NCBI RefSeq assembly: GCF_014199215.1
Contig: NZ_JACIJC010000002.1
Coordinates: 310,001-374,000, forward strand
Length of the DNA: 64,000 bases
Reading direction: 5' to 3'
DNA from: Sphingobium boeckii
Lineage (GTDB): Bacteria > Pseudomonadota > Alphaproteobacteria > Sphingomonadales > Sphingomonadaceae
A program made the position numbers and the translations under genes. This document shows positions 56,703-64,000 of the stretch, piece after piece. Within the stretch, counting starts at the first letter, position 1; each line of letters starts with the position of its first letter. The notes beneath the pieces were generated by a model. That model did no database searches, was not told the DNA's origin, and saw only the letters and a program-made list of their open reading frames with translations.

Positions 56703-58637
56703 ATGTTGCGAACTTTATTGTGCACCGTGGCGCTTGCCGCGATCTCGCTTCCTTCAGCCGCTTTTGCGCAGGATGTCCGCCACATCGGATCGGCGACGCT
56801 TGAGAATGTGCCGCCCATCCCTGCTGAGGTTTCGATCGCGGTGCAGCGCTATCAAAACAGCCGCGCAGCAAGCTTCCAGGACTGGCTGCCGGATGGCAGC
56901 ATGTTGATCGCCACCCGCTTTGGCGCGACCCAGCAATTGCATCATGTGAAAGCACCGGGCGCGGACCGCACGCAGATCACTTTCTATGCTGAGCCCGTGG
57001 CCGATGCGGCGACCATTCCGGGGACGGACCGCTTCCTGCTGACTCGCGACGCCGGGGGTGATGAATGGTTTCAGCTTTTCACCAAGGGGCTGACCGGCCC
57101 GGCAACGCAATTGACCCAGACCGGCACGCGCAACGGCTCCCCCGTCTTCAGCAAGGACGGCCGATTGCTGATCTGGTCCCAGGCAACCAAAGGATCGGCC
57201 AGCTACGCATTGCTGGCAACCGATCCTGCAGCCAATGCTGCACCGCGCACGGTCTTTCAGTCCGACGGCGCAATCTCGCCCGATGATATCTCCGACGAGA
57301 AGAAAGGCCTGCTCTTCACGCGCGGCATCTCCAATCGCGAGAGCCAGATGTTTAGGCTCGATCTCGCCTCCGGAGACGCGGTTCGCATTGCGCCCAAGGC
57401 CGCGATGGCGCGCTATGAAGCCGCGCGGTTCCTGCCCGGCGGCCAATCGATCATCGCCATTTCCGATCGCGACAGCGACACGCGGCGGCTGGTCGAAATC
57501 GATATCGCGACCGGCAAGGAGACCGTGCTCACCCCCGACCTGCAATGGGACGTGGAAAGCTATGATCTAAGCGCGGGTGGCCGCGTGCTTGCCTATGCCA
57601 TCAATGAGGACGGCTTTTCGCGTGTTGTGGTGCAGGACCGGATCACCCGGCGTGCCCTGCCCCAGCCCACATTACCCAAGGGCGTGCTGACCGCGCTCAA
57701 ATTCTCCCCCGATGGCAGCAAACTGGCGCTCGGCCTGACCAACGCGACCTCGGCGGGCGATGTATGGAGTTGGGATGTGAACGGCGGTGAACTCACGCGC
57801 TGGACGACATCGGAACTGGGCGATCTCGATCCTGCGGCGCTCGCCGAGCCTTCGCTGATCCGCTTCAAATCTTTTGACGGCCTGTCCGTCCCCGCCTTCG
57901 TCTATCGCCCGCGCAATGCAAAGCCGGGGCAGAAAACCCCAGTCATCATGGATATCCACGGTGGCCCCGAGGCGCAGACCCGGCCGATCTGGAACTATGG
58001 CGCGCAATATTTCGCCGATGTGCTGGGCGCGACCGTCATCCTGCCCAATGTCCGCGGCAGTGATGGCTATGGCAAAAAATATCTCAACCTCGACAATGCG
58101 GAAAAGCGCGAAGACAGCGTGAAGGACATTGGCGCGCTGCTGGACTGGATCTCCACCCAGCCCGATCTGGATGCGCAGCGTGTCGCGGTCTACGGCCAAT
58201 CCTACGGCGGCTATATGGCGCTTGCGGTGATGACGCATTATTCGGGACGGCTGGTCGGCGGGGTGGAGCGCTACGGGATCAGCGATTTCGTATCCTTCCT
58301 GAACAACACCGAAGCCTATCGCCGCGACAATCGTCGCGCCGAATATGGCGACGAGCGCGATCCCGCGATGCTGAAAGCCTTTGCGCGCATATCGCCGCTC
58401 GGCAATGTGGCGAAGATCACCAAGCCGATATTGGTGATGCAGGGCACGAACGATCCGCGCGTGCCGAAATCCGAATCCGATCAGGTGGTGGCAAAGATCC
58501 GCGCAAATGGCGTAGAGGCCTGGTATGTGGTCTTCGCGGATGAAGGCCATGGCTTCCTGAAAAAGCCCAATAATGATCTGCGCCGCGAGGTGGAAACCGT
58601 TTTCCTCCAGCGCCTGTTCGAACCAAAGGCCGATTGA
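56703..58637 (+). CDS. Secreted S9-family prolyl oligopeptidase-like peptidase
   Basis: 644 residues with a signal peptide (MLRTLLCTVALAAISLPSAA, cut after AFAQ). A beta-propeller half (ATQLTQTGTRNGSPVFSKDGRLLIWSQ, LKFSPDGSKLALGL) is followed by the hydrolase domain with the triad Ser in VYGQSYGGYMA, Asp in GTNDPRVPKSE and His in DEGHGFLKK. AAGGAA precedes the ATG. It ends 5 bp before a TonB receptor gene, and the two are likely cotranscribed for peptide scavenging. It is a second, distinct S9 enzyme in the window. Confidence 0.94.
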   Translation: MLRTLLCTVALAAISLPSAAFAQDVRHIGSATLENVPPIPAEVSIAVQRYQNSRAASFQDWLPDGSMLIATRFGATQQLHHVKAPGADRTQITFYAEPVADAATIPGTDRFLLTRDAGGDEWFQLFTKGLTGPATQLTQTGTRNGSPVFSKDGRLLIWSQATKGSASYALLATDPAANAAPRTVFQSDGAISPDDISDEKKGLLFTRGISNRESQMFRLDLASGDAVRIAPKAAMARYEAARFLPGGQSIIAISDRDSDTRRLVEIDIATGKETVLTPDLQWDVESYDLSAGGRVLAYAINEDGFSRVVVQDRITRRALPQPTLPKGVLTALKFSPDGSKLALGLTNATSAGDVWSWDVNGGELTRWTTSELGDLDPAALAEPSLIRFKSFDGLSVPAFVYRPRNAKPGQKTPVIMDIHGGPEAQTRPIWNYGAQYFADVLGATVILPNVRGSDGYGKKYLNLDNAEKREDSVKDIGALLDWISTQPDLDAQRVAVYGQSYGGYMALAVMTHYSGRLVGGVERYGISDFVSFLNNTEAYRRDNRRAEYGDERDPAMLKAFARISPLGNVAKITKPILVMQGTNDPRVPKSESDQVVAKIRANGVEAWYVVFADEGHGFLKKPNNDLRREVETVFLQRLFEPKAD

Positions 58638-58642
58638 TCTCG

Positions 58643-60649
58643 ATGCGTAAGTCTCTGCTGCTTTTGTTCGTCGCGTCTCCCTTTTGCACCCCGGCCATCG
58701 CTCAGGATAGCGTCCCTGACGAGGGTCGCGCTATCGTCGTAACGGGTGGCGGCCTGCCTCTTCCGCCGGGTACGCCGGCTTATGGCTCCACCATGATAGA
58801 TCGGGATCGGCTTCTGGGCAGCGCCTCGAACCGGATCGAGTCCGTGCTGGCCGATGTCGCAGGCTTTCAGCAATTCCGCCGTTCGGACAGCCGCTCGGCC
58901 AATCCGTCCGCGCAAGGGGCGACGCTGCGGGCGCTCGGCGGCAATGCCTCCAGCCGCGCCTTGGTGGTGCTGGACGGCGTGCCGATGGCGGATCCATTCT
59001 TCGGTTATATCCCGTTCAGCGCGCTCGTGCCCGAACGCCTGTCGCTGATCCGCGTGACCCGCGGTGGCGGATCGGGCGCATTCGGCGCGGGCGCGGTGGC
59101 TGGCACCATCGAACTGGCGAGCGCGCTGCGGGCCGATCTGCCCGGCGTTTCCGGCAGCGCATTCTATGGCAGCCGCGATTCCAGCGAGCTTTCCGCCAGC
59201 ATCAATCCAGATGTGGGCAGCGGCTATGTCTCGCTCTCCGGCCGCTGGGACAGGGGCGACGGTTTTTATACCACACCCAAGGGGCAGCGGACGATCGCCG
59301 ACGTACCCGCCGCATATGAGGGCTGGAACGTCGGCCTGCGTGCGGTGGCACCGCTTTCGGCGGATATGGAATTGCAGATGCGCGGCCTGATCTTTCAGGA
59401 TGATCGTACTTTGCGCTTTGCGGGTGCCGACAGCATGAGCCAGGGGCAGGATGCGAGCATCCGCCTCATTGCGCGCGGCTTGTGGCAGGTCGACGCGCTG
59501 GCCTATATCCAGGCGCGCAATTTCAGCAATGTCGTCATCAGTTCGGCCACGTTCCGCAAATCACTCGACCAGCGCAACACGCCCTCCACCGGGATCGGCG
59601 GCAAGATCGAGGTCCGTCCGCCCATCGGCGCGGATCATATATTGCGGCTGGGCGTGGACAGTCGCCTCGCCACCGGCGACATGTTCGAGGATGCCTATAA
59701 CGCCATGAGCGGCGCGGTCACCGCGCGGCGTCATGCAGGCGGGCAGCAGGTCACGACCGGATTTTTTGCCGAAGATGACTGGACGCTCGGATCTTTGGTG
59801 CTCACCGGCGGCATCCGCGCCGATCGCTGGACGATCACGGATGGCTTTTATCGATCCCAAAGTCCTGCGGGCGCGCTGACGCAGGATAGCCACTTCGCCG
59901 ATCGCAGTGATTGGGAGGTGAATGGCCGTGCGGGTGCGCTGCTTCATATGAACAACACGATCGCCCTGCGCGCTGCGGCCTATACCGGCTTCCGTCTGCC
60001 GACGCTGAATGAACTTTACCGGCCCTTCGTGGTCTTTCCGATCACCACCCAGGCCAATGCCGCGCTGGCTCCGGAAAAGCTGAAAGGCATGGAAGCCGGT
60101 TTCGATCTGATGCCGCTGGACGGCGTAACGCTGGGCGCGACGATTTTTTATAACAAGCTCGACAATGCGATCGCCAATGTGACCATCGCCACCAATGTGC
60201 GGCAGCGACAAAATGTCAGCGCCATCGTCGCCAAGGGCGTGGAATTGACCGCCAGCGCGCGGGTTTCCGATGTCAGCGTCACGGCATCCTATGCTTATAG
60301 CCATAGCGCAGTCGATGCGCCCGGCGCGGCGTTCGACGGCTTCGTGCCCTCGCAAAGCCCGCGTCATGCCGCCAGCGTGACCGCCGCCTGGGCACCGCGC
60401 ACCGGCCCGTCGCTCTCCACCACGTTGCGCTATGTCAGCAAGCAATATGAGGATGATCTGGAAAACGACGTGCTGCCCGATGCGCTGACGGTGGATGCGG
60501 TGGCCAACCTGCCGCTGGGCAAAGGCATGTCCGTGGTAGGGCGGGCTGAAAACCTGTTCGACAAGGCAGTGGTGACCCGCAACGCAGGCGGCTCGATCGA
60601 CCTCGGCACGCCGCGCACATTGTGGATCGGAATCCGCTTCGGACAATAG
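58643..60649 (+). CDS. TonB-dependent receptor, BtuB/CirA-like
   Basis: 668 residues from the ATG at 58643; a TTG at 58634 is in frame but overlaps the previous stop. Signal peptide MRKSLLLLFVASPFCTPAIA, then a TonB box (RAIVVTGGG), plug segments IESVLADVAGFQQFRRSD, ATLRALGGNASSRALVVLDG and PERLSLIRVTRGGGSGAFGAGAVAGTIEL, and a barrel ending in IRFGQ. It imports a substrate across the outer membrane with TonB energy; pairing with a secreted peptidase suggests peptides or a peptide siderophore. Confidence 0.93.
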   Translation: MRKSLLLLFVASPFCTPAIAQDSVPDEGRAIVVTGGGLPLPPGTPAYGSTMIDRDRLLGSASNRIESVLADVAGFQQFRRSDSRSANPSAQGATLRALGGNASSRALVVLDGVPMADPFFGYIPFSALVPERLSLIRVTRGGGSGAFGAGAVAGTIELASALRADLPGVSGSAFYGSRDSSELSASINPDVGSGYVSLSGRWDRGDGFYTTPKGQRTIADVPAAYEGWNVGLRAVAPLSADMELQMRGLIFQDDRTLRFAGADSMSQGQDASIRLIARGLWQVDALAYIQARNFSNVVISSATFRKSLDQRNTPSTGIGGKIEVRPPIGADHILRLGVDSRLATGDMFEDAYNAMSGAVTARRHAGGQQVTTGFFAEDDWTLGSLVLTGGIRADRWTITDGFYRSQSPAGALTQDSHFADRSDWEVNGRAGALLHMNNTIALRAAAYTGFRLPTLNELYRPFVVFPITTQANAALAPEKLKGMEAGFDLMPLDGVTLGATIFYNKLDNAIANVTIATNVRQRQNVSAIVAKGVELTASARVSDVSVTASYAYSHSAVDAPGAAFDGFVPSQSPRHAASVTAAWAPRTGPSLSTTLRYVSKQYEDDLENDVLPDALTVDAVANLPLGKGMSVVGRAENLFDKAVVTRNAGGSIDLGTPRTLWIGIRFGQ

Positions 60650-60654
60650 CGTCT

Positions 60655-60667
60655 TTGCGCAGCGCAA
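60655..60667 (+). terminator. Small hairpin after the TonB receptor gene
   Basis: TTGCG-CAG-CGCAA, a 5-bp stem 5 bases after the receptor stop, with no U-run. Weak evidence only. Confidence 0.3.
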
Positions 60668-60713
60668 CTAATCCTGTGTTCTGATCGGCGGCCGCCCCGC
60701 CTATCGGGTGCGC

Positions 60714-61631
60714 ATGACCGACCGATCAAAACACAATCTCACCCATCTTGAGCGCCTAGAGGCGGAGAGCATTCATATTTTGCGGGAGGTTGTGGCGGAG
60801 GCGGATCGGCCTGTGATGCTGTATTCTGTGGGCAAGGATTCGGCGGTGATGCTGCATCTGGCGCGCAAGGCCTTTTATCCCTCGCCGCCGCCCTTTCCCT
60901 TGCTGCATGTGGACACCACCTGGAAATTCCGCGCGATGTACGATCTGCGGGACCGGATGGCGCGCGAGAGCGGGATGGAGTTGCTGGTCTACAAGAATCC
61001 GGATGCCGAGGCGCGCGGGATCAATCCGTTCGATCATGGCGCGCTGCACACCGACATGTGGAAGACCGAGGGCCTGAAGCAGGCGCTGGATCTCTATGGC
61101 TTCGATGCGGCCTTTGGCGGCGCGCGGCGCGACGAGGAAAAGAGCCGCGCCAAGGAACGCATCTTCTCCTTCCGCACCGCGTCGCACGGCTGGGATCCCA
61201 AGAACCAGCGGCCCGAACTGTGGCATCTCTACAATGCCAAAAAGGCCAAAGGCGAAAGCATCCGCATCTTCCCGATCTCCAACTGGACCGAGCTCGATAT
61301 CTGGCAATATATCCATCTGAACGACATTCCGATCGTCCCGCTCTATTTCAGCGCGCCGCGCCCCACGGTGGAGCGCGACGGGATGCTGCTGATGGTCGAT
61401 GACGACCGCTTTCCGCTGGCCCCCGGCGAAGTGCCGGTGGAGCGCTCGATCCGCTTCCGCACGCTCGGCTGCTATCCGCTGACCGGCGCGGTGGAAAGCA
61501 CCGCCGCCACCCTTCCGCAAGTGATCCAGGAGATGCTGCTCACCACCACGTCGGAACGCCAGGGCCGCGCGATCGACAAGGATGCGGGTGGCGCGGGCAT
61601 GGAGAAGAAGAAACAGGAGGGGTATTTCTGA
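60714..61631 (+). CDS. cysD: Sulfate adenylyltransferase subunit 2
   Basis: 305 residues. The PP-loop [21 protein letters not shown] binds ATP, and [37 protein letters not shown] and [18 protein letters not shown] are CysD marks. It forms APS from sulfate and ATP with CysN driving the reaction by GTP hydrolysis. The ATG at 60714 is preferred over a GTG at 60708. A REP pair separates it from cysNC. Confidence 0.97.
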   Translation: MTDRSKHNLTHLERLEAESIHILREVVAEADRPVMLYSVGKDSAVMLHLARKAFYPSPPPFPLLHVDTTWKFRAMYDLRDRMARESGMELLVYKNPDAEARGINPFDHGALHTDMWKTEGLKQALDLYGFDAAFGGARRDEEKSRAKERIFSFRTASHGWDPKNQRPELWHLYNAKKAKGESIRIFPISNWTELDIWQYIHLNDIPIVPLYFSAPRPTVERDGMLLMVDDDRFPLAPGEVPVERSIRFRTLGCYPLTGAVESTAATLPQVIQEMLLTTTSERQGRAIDKDAGGAGMEKKKQEGYF

Positions 61632-61658
61632 TGGGTGTCCACCAATCATGCCCCCACT

Positions 61659-61732
61659 CCGTTTGTGTCGAGCGCAGTCGAGACACGCTTGTCGTTTCTC
61701 CAACGTCCCTCGACTTCGCTCGGGACAAACGG
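61659..61732. repeat. REP pair (REPIN-like) between cysD and cysNC
   Basis: 74 bp bounded by CCGTTTGT and ACAAACGG, a second copy of the element at 47703-47777. The two hairpin units are conserved; the 18-21 bases between them differ. It fills most of the 109-bp gap in the cys operon and ends 8 bp before the cysNC ATG. Confidence 0.87.
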
Positions 61733-61740
61733 GGTTTGAT

Positions 61741-63660
61741 ATGACCGATCCGATTTACAAGACCGACGCCCTGATCGCCGAGGATATCGACGCCTATCTC
61801 ATCCAGCATCAGCACAAGAGCCTGTTGCGCTTCATCACCTGCGGCTCGGTCGACGATGGCAAGTCCACGCTGATCGGGCGGCTGCTCTATGACAGCAAGA
61901 TGATCTTCGAAGATCAGCTTGCCGCGCTCGAGGCGGACAGCAAGCGCGTCGGCACGCAGGGCGGCGAGATCGATTTCGCGCTGCTGGTCGATGGTCTCGC
62001 CGCAGAGCGCGAACAGGGCATCACGATCGACGTCGCCTACCGCTTTTTCTCGACCGAGAAGCGCAAGTTCATCGTCGCCGATACGCCGGGGCATGAGCAA
62101 TATACCCGCAATATGGTGACGGGTGCCTCCACCGCCGATCTCGCGGTGATATTGATCGATGCGCGCAAGGGCATCCTCACCCAGACGCGGCGCCACTCCT
62201 ATCTCGCGCACCTGATCGGCATCAGGAACATCGTGCTCGCGGTCAACAAGATGGATCTGGTGGATTACAGCCAGTCCGTGTTCGACCAGATCGTCGCCGA
62301 TTATACCGCTTTCGCCGCCAGCATCGGGATCACCGCCTTCACGCCGCTGCCGATCTCGGGCTTCAAGGGCGACAATATCACCGCGCCCAGCGCCAACACG
62401 CCCTGGTATAGCGGCCCCACGCTGATGGCGCATCTCGAGACGGTCGAGGTGGATGTCACCGCCGATCAGGCCAAGCCCTTCCGGATGCCCGTCCAATGGG
62501 TCAACCGCCCCAATCTCGACTTCCGCGGCTTTTCCGGCCTGATTGCCAGCGGCACCATCAAGCCCGGCGACGCCGTGCGCGTGCTGCCCTCGGGCAAGAC
62601 ATCGACCGTCAGCAAGATCGTCACCATGGACGGCGAACTGGACGCAGCAATCGCCGGCCAGTCGGTCACCCTCTGCTTTGCCGACGAAGTGGATTGCTCG
62701 CGCGGCGATGTCATCGCGATTGCCGAAAACCCGCCGCAGGTGGCCGATCAGTTCGAAGCCACCATCGTCTGGATGGCCGAGGAAGACATGCTGGCCGGCC
62801 GCCCCTATTGGCTCAAACTCGGCACGCAGATGGTCTCGGCATCGGTCCAGGCACCCAAATATACCGTCAACGTCAATACGATGGAACATCTGGCCGCCAA
62901 GACGCTCGATCTGAACGCCATCGGTGTCGCCAATCTCTCCACCGACAAGCCCATCGTGTTCGAACCCTATGAGACCAGTCACGATCTCGGCGGGTTCATC
63001 CTGATCGACAAGATCACCAATACCACCGTGGCCGCAGGGATGCTCCATTTCTCGCTGCGTCGTGCGGACAATGTCCATTGGCAGGCCATCGACATCACCA
63101 AGGAGGCTCATGCCACGCAAAAGGGGCAGCAGCCCAAATTGCTGTGGTTCACCGGGCTTTCGGGTTCGGGCAAATCGACCATCGCCAACCTCGTCGAGAA
63201 AAAGCTGTTCGCATTGGGCAAGCACAGCTTCCTGCTGGACGGCGACAATGTCCGCCACGGGCTCAATCGGGATCTGGGCTTTACCGATGCAGACCGGGTG
63301 GAGAATATCCGCCGGGTGGGCGAGGTCGCCAAATTGATGACCGATGCCGGGCTGATCGTGCTCACCGCCTTCATCTCCCCCTTCCGGGCGGAGCGCGATC
63401 TGGTGCGGGCCATGTTGTCCGAAGGCGAATTCATCGAAATCCATGTCGATACCCCGCTGGCCGAAGCCGAAGCCCGCGATGTGAAGGGTCTTTATAAAAA
63501 GGCGCGCGCGGGCCAGCTCAAGAACTTCACCGGGATCGATTCGCCCTATGAAGCGCCTGACGTGCCCGAAATCCGGATCGATACGACCCGGACCACGCCC
63601 GAACAGGCTGCGGAGATCATCGTGGAGCGGATCATCGGCATCTGGAGCCCTGATCTGTGA
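61741..63660 (+). CDS. cysNC: Fused sulfate adenylyltransferase subunit 1 and APS kinase
   Basis: 639 residues. The N-terminal CysN GTPase has G1 [17 protein letters not shown]3 [13 protein letters not shown] and G4 AVNKMDLVD, then EF-Tu-like barrels. From about residue 465 follows CysC with Walker [36 protein letters not shown] and [33 protein letters not shown]. The enzyme makes APS and then PAPS. The ATG at 61741 has no strong ribosome site, as the REP pair lies directly upstream. It overlaps cysQ (GTGA). Confidence 0.97.
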   Translation: MTDPIYKTDALIAEDIDAYLIQHQHKSLLRFITCGSVDDGKSTLIGRLLYDSKMIFEDQLAALEADSKRVGTQGGEIDFALLVDGLAAEREQGITIDVAYRFFSTEKRKFIVADTPGHEQYTRNMVTGASTADLAVILIDARKGILTQTRRHSYLAHLIGIRNIVLAVNKMDLVDYSQSVFDQIVADYTAFAASIGITAFTPLPISGFKGDNITAPSANTPWYSGPTLMAHLETVEVDVTADQAKPFRMPVQWVNRPNLDFRGFSGLIASGTIKPGDAVRVLPSGKTSTVSKIVTMDGELDAAIAGQSVTLCFADEVDCSRGDVIAIAENPPQVADQFEATIVWMAEEDMLAGRPYWLKLGTQMVSASVQAPKYTVNVNTMEHLAAKTLDLNAIGVANLSTDKPIVFEPYETSHDLGGFILIDKITNTTVAAGMLHFSLRRADNVHWQAIDITKEAHATQKGQQPKLLWFTGLSGSGKSTIANLVEKKLFALGKHSFLLDGDNVRHGLNRDLGFTDADRVENIRRVGEVAKLMTDAGLIVLTAFISPFRAERDLVRAMLSEGEFIEIHVDTPLAEAEARDVKGLYKKARAGQLKNFTGIDSPYEAPDVPEIRIDTTRTTPEQAAEIIVERIIGIWSPDL

Positions 63661-64000
63661 ACGATGCGGCGCTTGCCCACACGCTGGCCGAACAGGCTGG
63701 CCAATTGCTGCTCCGACTTCGCGCGCGGATGCCTGAGGCGGGCAAGGCGCTGGGGAATGAGGGCGATCGGCTGGCCAATGCTCTGATCCTTGATCGCTTG
63801 CGCGCCGAGCGGCCGGACGATGCGATCCTGTCCGAAGAGGAAAAGGACGATGCGTCGCGCTGCGCCTTTGCGCGCATCTGGGTGATCGATCCGCTTGATG
63901 GCACCCGCGAATATACCGAAGGGCGTGACGATTGGGCGGTGCATGTGGCGCTGGCGATCGATGGTGTACCCAGCGTTGGCGCTGTCGCCCTGCCCGCTCT
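63657..64000 (+). CDS. cysQ: 3'(2'),5'-bisphosphate nucleotidase, 3' end cut by window edge
   Basis: Starts with a GTG overlapping the cysNC stop; 114 residues are visible. The inositol monophosphatase fold is clear: [17 protein letters not shown], then SEEEKDD (metal Glu) and [27 protein letters not shown] (metal DPLDGT motif). It removes PAP formed after PAPS use. The rest lies beyond the window. Confidence 0.93.
   Translation, partial: MNDAALAHTLAEQAGQLLLRLRARMPEAGKALGNEGDRLANALILDRLRAERPDDAILSEEEKDDASRCAFARIWVIDPLDGTREYTEGRDDWAVHVALAIDGVPSVGAVALPA

Noticed and set aside
61540-63444. A 634-codon open frame on the minus strand, opposite cysNC
   Set aside because: Antisense to an unmistakable CysN-CysC fusion; no ribosome site or motif.

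Overview
The window looks like chromosomal DNA from an alphaproteobacterium of the Sphingomonadaceae (Sphingomonas/Novosphingobium type). This is inferred from high GC, tightly packed operons with ATGA or TGATG overlaps, two TonB receptors, two secreted S9 peptidases, a RhaM-sized GH106 rhamnosidase, nasTS control of nitrate assimilation and sphingomonad-like REP repeats. No tRNA, rRNA, CRISPR array, insertion sequence or prophage was seen. Both ends cut through genes.

Layout. (1) 2-5827, plus strand: a translationally coupled operon with a class I methyltransferase (5' end missing), a small unknown, an alpha/beta-hydrolase-fold protein without a normal catalytic triad, an aldehyde dehydrogenase, a GPH-type symporter and a Rieske oxygenase alpha subunit. 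It is probably catabolic; the substrate is unknown. (2) 5877-11361: xylose isomerase pathway with a sugar/H+ porter, a LacI-type regulator, xylB and xylA, plus two matching LacI-type operator candidates. (3) 11533-17218: a secreted GH106 rhamnosidase, a CMD-fold protein without the CxxC motif, and a mannitol/fructuronate-type polyol dehydrogenase. (4) 17242-22919: a LysR regulator divergent from a two-gene unit (a CGSC-motif protein of the UGSC family and a 379-residue partner), followed by a small secreted protein, an LVIVD beta-propeller and an opposing TIM-barrel protein. This is the least understood block and the best candidate for an undescribed system. (5) 22976-29180, minus strand: an RND tripartite efflux operon headed by its own TetR regulator. 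(6) 29347-35932: what looks like a full oxidative galactose (De Ley-Doudoroff) route, with galactose dehydrogenase and a FucP-type porter on the minus strand, divergent from an IlvD/Edd dehydratase, a lactonase, KDGal kinase and KDPGal aldolase. (7) 35929-44209: S9 peptidase, DUF2332 protein, chemoreceptor, TonB receptor and a small unknown. (8) 44268-55048, minus strand: nitrate assimilation, in transcription order nasT, nasS, an ANTAR-type attenuator leader, narK, a porin, nirB, nirD, a REP pair, nasA and a siroheme methyltransferase. (9) 55135-60649: two unknowns, then a secreted S9 peptidase paired with a TonB receptor. (10) 60714-64000: sulfate assimilation, cysD, a REP pair, cysNC and cysQ (3' end missing).

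How they fit: regions 2, 3 and 6 would let the cell strip and use plant-wall sugars (xylose, rhamnosides, galactose, possibly hexuronates). Regions 8 and 10 supply reduced nitrogen and activated sulfate, with siroheme made inside the nitrate operon. Each of these two assimilation operons carries one copy of the same REP pair. Start codons were reassigned where the ribosome binding site, family length or gene overlap favoured another codon: a CTG for nasT, and GTG for the outer membrane factor, its TetR regulator, nasA, KDPGal aldolase and the CMD protein.
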